A stretch of DNA of 7,150 nt, from positions 1-7,150 of the forward strand of contig CAIXXI010000406.1 of the NCBI GenBank assembly GCA_903923345.1, written 5' to 3'. Below are positions 1 to 5,718 of the stretch, piece by piece. Every line of letters starts with the position of its first letter. Position 1 is the stretch's first letter. The notes beneath the pieces were generated by a model. It was not told the origin of the DNA. It was given only the letters and a program-made list of their open reading frames with translations, and made no database searches. A program made the translations under genes and the position numbers. This DNA is from an uncultured Burkholderiales bacterium. Lineage in GTDB: Bacteria; Pseudomonadota; Gammaproteobacteria; Burkholderiales; Burkholderiaceae_E.

Positions 1-309
1 GTGGTGAAACTGATAGACGAATCCGAGCTTCTGATTACGGACCTGGCCTCGTTGCAGCTCGGACAGCGTGTCGATCCGGCTGCCATCGAGCCACACCGCG
101 CCCGAGGTGGCCTGATCCAGTCCACCCAACAGGTGCAGCAGCGTGCTCTTGCCTGAACCGGATGCGCCCACGATGGCGACCCGCTCGCCTGCCCGGACCT
201 GAAGGTCGACGCCAGACAACACCGTGAGCTGATCAGGCCCCTGATCATAGGAGCGTGTGAGCTGGGTGCATTCGAGCACCACCGCCGCCTTCTCGAGTGC
301 CTCACTCAT
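1..309 (-). CDS. lolD: LolD, lipoprotein-releasing ABC transporter ATPase (3' end missing)
   Basis: This is the ATPase of the inner-membrane Lol complex, which uses ATP to extract outer-membrane lipoproteins and pass them to the periplasmic carrier LolA. Only 103 codons are present because the gene runs off the left edge. My reverse-strand translation begins MSEALEKAAV. It shows the aromatic A-loop tyrosine (RSYDQG, Tyr21), a Walker A loop GASGSGKST at residues 48-56 followed by LLHLLGGLD, and the start of the Q-loop (FVYQ, Gln100). The ABC signature, Walker B and H-loop would lie outside the window. The ATG lies inside the end of lolC (ATGAGTGA, an 8-base overlap), so the two are very likely co-transcribed and translationally coupled. 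The assignment rests on the Walker A context typical of LolD/MacB-type ATPases and on pairing with the LolC-family permease. An alternative MacB- or FtsE-like ATPase is less likely because of that partner. Confidence 0.93.
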   Translation of the reverse strand, partial: MSEALEKAAVVLECTQLTRSYDQGPDQLTVLSGVDLQVRAGERVAIVGASGSGKSTLLHLLGGLDQATSGAVWLDGSRIDTLSELQRGQVRNQKLGFVYQFHH

Positions 310-1558
310 AGCGCAGGGCCTCGGCCGGACGCACGCGGGACGCACTCAAACTGGGATAGATCGTCGCTGCCAGTGCCAGCACGCAGGACGTCAGACCGAT
401 GGTCAGCACGTCCGACCAGTGCAGGTCGCTGGGCAGGTTGCTGATGAAATAAACGCCCGATGGCAGCACCTGGAATCCGAACAGCCGCTCGATGAAGCCG
501 ACCACCGGGCCGACATTCAGCGCCAGCACGGTCCCCAGCGTCACGCCGACCAGGGTGCCGAGCAGGCCCACCAAAGCACCCTGAGTCACGAAAACCGCCA
601 TGATCGAGCGTGGGGATGCACCCAGCGTGCGCAGGATCGCGATGTCGCTGCGCTTGTCAGTCACGGTCATGACCAGCATCGAAACCAGATTGAATGCCGC
701 CACGGCCACGATCAGCGTCAGGATGATGAACATCATGCGCTTTTCGATCTGCACCGCCGCAAACCAGTTGCGGTTCTCACTCGACCAGTCGCGGGCAAAC
801 AGGCCTGGATCCAGTGTGCGCATGAGATCGCCGGCGATACGCGGCGCCTGCTGCATGTCGGTCGTCTTGAGCCTGACCCCGCTCACGCCATCGACCCGGA
901 ACAAGCGCGCTGCATCGTCAAGCGCGGTGAGCACCAGCGATGTGTCGTATTCGTAGTGACCCGACTCAAAGATGGCCACCACCGTGAACTGCCGCACCCT
1001 GGGGATGACGCCGGCGGGTGTGACCGTGCCCTGTGGCGCAATCAGTGCGATTCGGTCGCCCAGCTTCACACCCAACTGAAACGCGAGCGCCTGCCCGATT
1101 GCGATACCGAATTCGCCCGGCACCAGCGCATCGATCCTGCCACGCACGACCTGCGCGCCGACATCGGACACGCCAGACTCGAGCGCCGGATCGATGCCGC
1201 GAACCATGACGCCGCGAACGCTCTCATCCCGGGTGAGCATCGCCTGCCCAGACACATAAGGCGCGCCTGCAAGGATCTGAGGATTGCGTCGGGTCTGATC
1301 GACCAGCGCCTTCCAGTCGGTGATGGGTTGGGTGGTGGACACCACTTCGATGTGCGACAGCACCGAGAGCATCCGATCACGAACCTCTTTCTGGAAGCCG
1401 TTCATCACGGATAACACGACGATCAGCGCAGCCACACCCAACGCGATGCCGGCCACCGACAGCGCCGAGATGAATGAGATGAATCCGTTGCGTCGGCCCA
1501 CGCCGCGGCCGCTGCGGGTGTAGCGCAGTCCGACCATCAGTTCGTAGGGAAGGTTCAC
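302..1558 (-). CDS. lolC: LolC/LolE-family lipoprotein-releasing ABC permease, 418 aa
   Basis: Inner-membrane permease of the Lol lipoprotein exporter and partner of LolD. It has the MacB/FtsX-type layout: a first membrane segment at about residues 26-51, a large periplasmic domain at about 55-270, then three membrane segments at about 275-299, 319-346 and 383-402. The motif after the second segment (DKRSDIAILRTLGAS, 301-315) is the conserved coupling region of the family. A loop at 175-187 (PQGTVTPAGVIPR) matches the LolC 'Hook' that binds LolA, and the C-terminus PAEALRYE is LolC-like. LPSDLHW at 375-381 instead resembles LolE, so a single LolF-type permease is possible. I chose the GTG at 1558 because its first residues (VNLPYELMVGLRYTR) line up with family N-termini such as E. 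coli's. The frame stays open upstream to an ATG at 1726, but those 56 residues look non-coding. No strong ribosome binding site precedes the GTG. A weak TAACAT box 4 bases upstream leaves open a leaderless transcript, but this is speculative. Confidence 0.93.
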   Translation of the reverse strand: MNLPYELMVGLRYTRSGRGVGRRNGFISFISALSVAGIALGVAALIVVLSVMNGFQKEVRDRMLSVLSHIEVVSTTQPITDWKALVDQTRRNPQILAGAPYVSGQAMLTRDESVRGVMVRGIDPALESGVSDVGAQVVRGRIDALVPGEFGIAIGQALAFQLGVKLGDRIALIAPQGTVTPAGVIPRVRQFTVVAIFESGHYEYDTSLVLTALDDAARLFRVDGVSGVRLKTTDMQQAPRIAGDLMRTLDPGLFARDWSSENRNWFAAVQIEKRMMFIILTLIVAVAAFNLVSMLVMTVTDKRSDIAILRTLGASPRSIMAVFVTQGALVGLLGTLVGVTLGTVLALNVGPVVGFIERLFGFQVLPSGVYFISNLPSDLHWSDVLTIGLTSCVLALAATIYPSLSASRVRPAEALRYE

Positions 1559-1646
1559 TTGGATGTTATTTCGATGGGTGCAGGAACCAGCCGAGGTCAG
1601 CACTGCGAGCCGATAGCGCCCGACCCGGCCGCGAAGTGTGCCACAG

Positions 1647-1675
1647 GCCGGCACAGTGCCCAGGAGTGTGCCGGC
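1647..1675. repeat. Perfect 9-bp inverted repeat (GCCGGCACA / TGTGCCGGC) in the divergent intergenic region
   Basis: Arms at 1647-1655 and 1667-1675 are exact reverse complements separated by 11 bases, so half-site centres are 20 bp apart, about two helical turns. It directly abuts the TATCAT box at 1676-1681. No T-run follows on either strand, so it does not look like a terminator. It could be an operator for a dimeric regulator over the rpfE promoter, or a hairpin in a long lolC leader RNA. The repeat is seen directly; both functions are inference. Confidence 0.5.
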
Positions 1676-1681
1676 TATCAT
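1676..1681 (+). promoter_or_regulatory. Candidate -10 box (TATCAT) for the rpfE-recJ operon
   Basis: TATCAT in the context GGCTATCATC matches the TATAAT consensus at five of six positions and resembles the GGCTACAATC context found before prfB. Transcription would start near 1688, giving a leader of about 60 bases before the ATG at 1748. No recognisable -35 TTGACA-like hexamer lies 16-18 bases upstream; that stretch is occupied by the 1647-1675 inverted repeat. A second, weaker box is TACGAT at 1695-1700. Confidence 0.3.
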
Positions 1682-1704
1682 CTGTTCATCTCCGTACGAT
1701 GACG

Positions 1705-1740
1705 CGGTCCAGATCTGATCACCCAAGCCGGTCTGGACCG
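1705..1740 (+). repeat. Perfect 9-bp inverted repeat just upstream of the rpfE start
   Basis: CGGTCCAGA at 1705-1713 is the exact reverse complement of TCTGGACCG at 1732-1740, with an 18-base loop. The right arm also forms a small alternative palindrome with the loop (CGGTC TG GACCG, 1729-1740). The stem ends 7 bases before the ATG, bordering the weak ribosome-binding stretch CGGAAA. In RNA it could shape access to the start codon; in DNA it could be a protein-binding site. The function is inference. Confidence 0.45.
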
Positions 1741-1747
1741 TCGGAAA

Positions 1748-2812
1748 ATGCCTACAGACTCCGCGCTTTTGCCCACTGTCGTGCTGACAGCCGCCCTGGT
1801 TGACGCCCGCTGGCTCGGACCCGATGCCTTGCGCACGGTCGCCTCTGCGCCCGGGTTTTCAGCCCTGGCGCGCCGAGTGCGCCAACACGACATCTCCGCC
1901 GCCGCGATCGGTGCGGCACCAGAGCCAGGCGCTGAACGGTGGCTACGCGCGCACTTCGGGTTGCCCCAGGATTGCCCGGTCTCTGCCTGCGCGCTGCTTG
2001 CTGACGAAACCCCGGCTCGCTGGCGCATCGATCCGGTACATCTGCATGTCGGGCGCGATCACCTCGTGCTGACCGATCCATCCAAGCTGGCCCTGACGCC
2101 AGAAGAATCACAGGCCCTGATTGAGGCGGTCACGGGCCTCTTCCTGGACGAAGGCCTTGAACTGTCAATACGCGAAGGCACCCATTGGGCCTTGCAGGAG
2201 ACGGATCCGCTTCGACCCCTGCACCTGCACACCCCCTCCCTGTCAGGTGCACTCGGGCGCAGCATCGAAGCGCGTCTGCCCTCAGGCGAGGATGCGCGCC
2301 GGTGGCGGCGCCTGGTCAACGAGGTGCAAATGACCTGGTTTGCGCATCCGGTCAACCTCGAGCGCGAGGCCACTGCCCGGCCAACCGTCAACAGCCTCTG
2401 GATCGAAGGTCCCTGCCCGTCCATCGACCCGACCAGCCCATCGCGCCTGATTGCAGCTGCCCGGTTGGCTTCGGGCGGGCGTGCGCAAACGACTCTGACT
2501 CAACCCTTCGACCTTGGGTTCATCACGGCCGAAGGCGGCCCTCTGGCGGTCGATACCCGGCTTCTTGATGCAATCCTCGAAGGCGACCCGCACCGCTGGA
2601 TGCAGGCTTGGCAGTCGCTCGATTCAGAATTGTTCACGCCGATGGCCCGCGGCCTGAGTCCCTGGGAGCGAGGCGCAGAGCTGGTGCTGGCCGGCGACAG
2701 CGGCTGGCGCAGCCTGCGGATCGGCGCTCGGGCCGGTTGGCGCTTCTGGAGTCGACCCGACCCGTCGTCATGGCTGCAGGAAATCCACTCGAAGCCGGTG
2801 CCCTCGGCATGA
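1748..2812 (+). CDS. rpfE: RpfE-type (COG4255) protein of unknown biochemical function, 354 aa
   Basis: I recognise this as the family annotated 'regulatory protein, RpfE type' (COG4255), sometimes mislabelled as a phosphoglycerate mutase and commonly found just upstream of recJ in beta- and gammaproteobacteria. No reaction is established. In Xanthomonas campestris the gene belongs to the rpf region that affects extracellular enzymes and polysaccharide; this is unrelated to the mycobacterial resuscitation factor of the same name. Visible family blocks are RWRIDPVHL at 91-99, LPSGEDARRWRRLVNEVQM around 177-195, HPVN at 200-203 and VNSLW at 214-218. There is no signal peptide, membrane segment or known catalytic motif, so a soluble cytoplasmic protein is likely. 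The ATG at 1748 is the first in frame and has only a weak upstream CGGAAA. Its stop overlaps the recJ start as ATGA, suggesting coupled translation. Gene reality is near certain; the family name is fairly sure; the role is unknown. Confidence 0.85.
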   Translation: MPTDSALLPTVVLTAALVDARWLGPDALRTVASAPGFSALARRVRQHDISAAAIGAAPEPGAERWLRAHFGLPQDCPVSACALLADETPARWRIDPVHLHVGRDHLVLTDPSKLALTPEESQALIEAVTGLFLDEGLELSIREGTHWALQETDPLRPLHLHTPSLSGALGRSIEARLPSGEDARRWRRLVNEVQMTWFAHPVNLEREATARPTVNSLWIEGPCPSIDPTSPSRLIAAARLASGGRAQTTLTQPFDLGFITAEGGPLAVDTRLLDAILEGDPHRWMQAWQSLDSELFTPMARGLSPWERGAELVLAGDSGWRSLRIGARAGWRFWSRPDPSSWLQEIHSKPVPSA

Positions 2813-4530
2813 TCAAGGCCGTCCCACTTCGGACCCGCACGGTTGATCCGCTTGCATCGGCCCGATTGGCTCAGGCAGGCTTATCCCCCCTGATGACGCG
2901 CCTCTATGCCGGACGCGGCATCGATTCCCCGGCTGCGCTGGAGACCGGCTTTGGCCATCTGCTCGCGCCAGCATCCATGAAGGGCACGCAGGCGGGCGCG
3001 GAGCTGCTGGCCGATGCCATCCGATCGAAGCGTCGCGTGCTGATCGTCGGTGACTATGACTGCGATGGCGCAACCGGCGTGGCTGTCGGTGTCCTCGGCC
3101 TGCGCGCAATGGGTGCAATCGTCGATTACCTGGTGCCGAACCGATTCGAGCACGGCTACGGCCTGACGCCGGAAATCGTCGACATGGCCCTCACCCATCC
3201 ACGCCTGGGCCGCCCCGACCTGCTGATCACGGTCGATAACGGCATTGCCAGCATCGATGGGGTTGCACATGCACGGGCCGCAGGCCTGCAGGTGCTGATT
3301 ACCGATCACCACCTGCCTGGCCACGAATTGCCCAATGCCACCGTGATCATCAACCCGAACCAGCCGGGCTGTTCATTCGCCAGCAAGAGCATCGCCGGCG
3401 TGGGTGTGATGTTCTATCTGCTGATTGCGCTGCGTGCCGAGCTCAGAAAGCGCGGTGCGTTCGAGGGCCGGACTGAGCCGGCTTTGGTCGATCTGCTGGA
3501 TCTGGTTGCACTGGGCACCGTAGCCGATGTCGTCAGACTGGATCGAAACAACCGCGTGCTGGTGGCCGGCGGCCTGAAGAAGCTGCGCTCGGGCCGCTCA
3601 CGGCCGGGACTGTTGGCGCTGCTGCGAGTGGCCGGACGCGACCCCAGGTTGCTCTCAAGTTCAGATCTTGGTTTCGCGCTGGGGCCACGCATCAATGCGG
3701 CCGGTCGCCTGTCGGACATTGCACTCGGTGTCGAATGCCTGCTGTGCGATGACGACGCTCAGGCCCAAGGCCTGGCCTCGGAGCTCGATGCGATCAACCG
3801 CGAGCGGCGTGAACTGCAGCAGGAAATGAACGAATCCGCGCTGGCCGTGATCGGCGAACCCGATCCGGGTCACCGGACTCTGGTTGCATTCGAGCCGGGA
3901 TGGCATCAGGGCGTGATCGGTCTGGTCGCATCCCGACTGAAGGACCGCTTTGGCCGTCCAACCCTTGCGCTGGCACGCGACGATCGCAATCCCGGTCAGC
4001 TCAGGGGTTCAGGCCGTTCGATCGAAGGTGTGCATCTGCGAGACGCACTCGATCTGGCTGACCGGCGCGCACCCGGCGTGGTGCTGCGCTTCGGCGGCCA
4101 TGCCATGGCCGCCGGTCTCACCTTGCTCGAAAGCGGCCTGCCCGCCTTCTCTCAGGCCTTTGAAGAGGCTGTCAACACGCTGGCAGATCCGGCCTGCTTC
4201 GCACCCATCCAGGAGACCGACGGCGCACTGGCGCCCGAGGAATTCACCCTGCAGTCGATCCAGGACATCGAACAGCAAGTCTGGGGACAAGGCTTTCCGG
4301 AGCCCTTGTTCGCCCAGCCCTTCGAAGTGCACGGACAGCGTCTCATCAAGGAGCGCCATCTCAAGCTCGACTTGAAATTCGGATCGCGCCGCCTGGCCGG
4401 CATTCTGTTCGGACACACCGAGTCCTTGCCGGCGCGGGTCACGCTCGCCTACGCACTGCAACGAGACGATTGGCAAGGGCCGGGGGGCTTGTCTCTGATC
4501 GTTCGCCACATCGGTGAATCGGCCACCTGA
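2809..4530 (+). CDS. recJ: RecJ, single-stranded-DNA-specific 5'-3' exonuclease, 573 aa
   Basis: RecJ degrades single-stranded DNA from the 5' end in RecF-pathway recombination, mismatch repair and base excision repair, using a two-metal DHH-family active site. The DHH phosphoesterase motifs are intact: DYDCDG at 82-87, TVDNG at 141-145, TDHH at 165-168 and LGTVADVV at 235-242. They are followed by GPRINAAGR at 292-300, WHQGV in the DHHA1 region, GSGRSI at 400-405 and GGHAMAAG at 429-436, then an OB-fold-like C-terminus. Length (573 aa) is close to the 577 of E. coli RecJ, with residue-level similarity throughout. The frame is open upstream to 2608, but that part overlaps rpfE. The ATG at 2809 gives an N-terminus (MIKAVPLRTRTVDP) that aligns with E. 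coli's. An ATG at 2770 (13 codons earlier) is a less likely alternative. The ATGA overlap with rpfE and the weak ribosome binding site point to translational coupling. Confidence 0.97.
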   Translation: MIKAVPLRTRTVDPLASARLAQAGLSPLMTRLYAGRGIDSPAALETGFGHLLAPASMKGTQAGAELLADAIRSKRRVLIVGDYDCDGATGVAVGVLGLRAMGAIVDYLVPNRFEHGYGLTPEIVDMALTHPRLGRPDLLITVDNGIASIDGVAHARAAGLQVLITDHHLPGHELPNATVIINPNQPGCSFASKSIAGVGVMFYLLIALRAELRKRGAFEGRTEPALVDLLDLVALGTVADVVRLDRNNRVLVAGGLKKLRSGRSRPGLLALLRVAGRDPRLLSSSDLGFALGPRINAAGRLSDIALGVECLLCDDDAQAQGLASELDAINRERRELQQEMNESALAVIGEPDPGHRTLVAFEPGWHQGVIGLVASRLKDRFGRPTLALARDDRNPGQLRGSGRSIEGVHLRDALDLADRRAPGVVLRFGGHAMAAGLTLLESGLPAFSQAFEEAVNTLADPACFAPIQETDGALAPEEFTLQSIQDIEQQVWGQGFPEPLFAQPFEVHGQRLIKERHLKLDLKFGSRRLAGILFGHTESLPARVTLAYALQRDDWQGPGGLSLIVRHIGESAT

Positions 4531-4561
4531 AAACCACGCTCTCCTGACCTGCCGGCCACGC

Positions 4562-4587
4562 TTGCCTTCAGGCCGCTCGGCTACAAT
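4562..4587 (+). promoter_or_regulatory. Candidate promoter for prfB-lysS
   Basis: The 81-base gap between recJ and prfB contains TACAAT at 4582-4587 (five of six consensus positions, in the context CGGCTACAATC) and a TTGCCT at 4562-4567. The 14-base spacer between them is short; a 17-base spacer would put the poor hexamer CGCTTG at 4559-4564. The -10 is the better supported half. Transcription would start near 4594, leaving a leader of about 18 bases. No rho-independent terminator for recJ is visible here, so read-through from recJ is also possible. Confidence 0.5.
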
Positions 4588-4611
4588 CGCGGGTTTTGGA
4601 TCGAGCGCATC

Positions 4612-5716
4612 ATGGACGCAGAACGCCTCAACCAGATCGAGAATCTGATCAGTGACCTTCGCCAGCGAGTCGGCGAGCTTCGGAGGTATCTTTGACTACG
4701 ATCTTAAGAGCGAGCGTCTGGAAGAAGTCAATGCCCAGCTCGAGTCTTCCGAGATCTGGAATGAGCCAAAACGCGCCCAGGAATTAGGCCGCGAAAAGAA
4801 GGGCCTCGAGACGGTCGTTCACGGCATTGCCAGCATCGATCAAGGCCTGGTCGACAGCGACGATCTCTTCTCAATGGCCCGCGAGGAAGGCGACGAATCC
4901 ACCCTGCTTTCCATTGACAGCGATGTGAGCAGCCTGCGCGAGAAGGTCGAACTGCTGGAATTTCGCCGGATGTTTTCCGGGGAAGCCGACCCCAACAATT
5001 GCTTCGTCGAAATCCAGAGCGGCGCGGGCGGCACTGAGGCTCAGGACTGGGCGCAGATGCTGCTGCGCCAGTACCTGCGTTATTGCGAACGCAAAGGCTT
5101 CACCGCCGAACTGCTCGAGGAGTCCGAAGGCGACACCGCAGGCATCAAGGGCGCAACCCTGCGTGTCGACGGCGAATATGCCTATGGCCATCTGCGCACC
5201 GAAACCGGCGTACATCGACTGGTGCGCAAGTCACCCTTTGGCGCGGGCGACATCCGTCAGACGTCCTTTGCCTCGGTCTATGTCTATCCCGAAGTGGACG
5301 ACTCGATCCAGATCGAGATCAATCCGGCCGACCTGCGCATCGACGTCTTTCGAGCATCAGGCGCCGGTGGCCAGCACGTGAACAAGACCGAGTCGGCAGT
5401 GCGTATCACCCACCTGCCCACGAACATCGTCGTGCAGTGTCAGAACGACCGCTCCCAGCATCGCAACAAGGATGAAGCGATGACCATGCTGCGCTCGCGC
5501 CTGTTCGAGCATGAATTGAGAAAACGTCAGGCCGAGCAGGACAAAGTCGAAGCCGCCAAGACCGACATCGGCTGGGGCCACCAGATCCGAAACTATGTGC
5601 TCGACCAATCGATGATCAAGGACGTGCGCACCAACGTCACAATCAGTGATACCCGGTCGGTACTTGACGGCGACCTCGATCCCTTCATCAGCGCTTCGCT
5701 CAAGCAGGGAGTGTGA
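4612..5716 (+). CDS. prfB: Peptide chain release factor 2 (RF2), expressed by programmed +1 frameshift, 367 aa
   Basis: RF2 recognises UGA and UAA stop codons in the ribosomal A site and triggers release of the finished protein. The coding sequence is split: 4612-4692 (27 codons from ATG), then UGA at 4693-4695, then the +1 frame from 4694 to the TGA at 5714-5716. The joined product is 367 residues, against 365 in E. coli. After the shift it reads YLDYDLKSERLEEVNAQLE, closely matching E. coli RF2. Key sites are present: the stop-codon-reading tripeptide SPF at 207-209, and the catalytic GGQ at 252-254 within RASGAGGQHVNKTES. Ala248 sits where E. coli K-12 carries Thr246. The +1 frame alone is open from 4652, but a start there would lose the true N-terminus. 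The ribosome binding site is weak (GGATCGAG). The gene ends against lysS with TGATGATG, suggesting an operon. Annotation software may miscall this as a shortened gene or pseudogene; it is neither. Confidence 0.97.
4682..4696 (+). promoter_or_regulatory. prfB programmed +1 ribosomal frameshift site
   Basis: The order is GGAGG (4682-4686, internal Shine-Dalgarno-like), the 3-base spacer TAT, the slippery codon CTT (4690-4692), stop TGA (4693-4695) and a following C. It is nearly the same as the E. coli site, which has AGGGGG in place of CGGAGG. When RF2 is scarce, the ribosome pauses at the weak UGAC context, slips from CUU to UUU and continues in the +1 frame; when RF2 is plentiful, translation stops at codon 28. 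This gives negative autoregulation. The site is seen directly; the mechanism is established for E. coli. Confidence 0.97.
5706..5711 (+). promoter_or_regulatory. Ribosome binding site deciding the lysS start
   Basis: AGGGAG lies inside the last codons of prfB. It is 7 bases before the ATG at 5719 and only 4 before the ATG at 5716, which favours 5719. The ATG at 5716 shares one base with the prfB stop (TGATG), so terminating ribosomes could re-initiate at either. Confidence 0.6.
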
Positions 5717-5718
5717 TG

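Noticed and set aside
1066..1380. A 104-codon minus-strand frame inside lolC
   Set aside because: It lies in another frame of a well-supported gene and has a Cys-, Arg-, Ser- and Trp-rich shadow composition.
257..1414. A 385-codon plus-strand open frame opposite lolC
   Set aside because: It is antisense to a clear LolC-family permease, is rich in Arg, His, Gln and Asp in the way of GC-rich shadow frames, and shows no family motif.
1647..1675. Rho-independent terminator
   Set aside because: The hairpin has no following T-run on either strand and lies between divergent genes, where no transcript needs to end.
1559..1726. A 56-codon N-terminal extension of lolC from an ATG at 1726
   Set aside because: The extra residues have no family counterpart, family N-termini align at the GTG at 1558, and the extension would run through the inverted repeats.
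2608..2808. A 67-codon N-terminal extension of recJ
   Set aside because: It overlaps rpfE in another frame, and the E. coli-like N-terminus begins at 2809.
4652..4693. prfB starting at the in-frame ATG at 4652 as a 354-aa protein
   Set aside because: The frame-0 start at 4612 with the conserved frameshift signal explains the N-terminus; the +1-frame residues before 4694 (MTFASESASFGGIF) do not resemble RF2.
4693..4695. Reading the in-frame TGA as a pseudogene mutation or selenocysteine codon
   Set aside because: The context is the conserved prfB frameshift site and homology continues in the +1 frame; no selenocysteine insertion logic applies.
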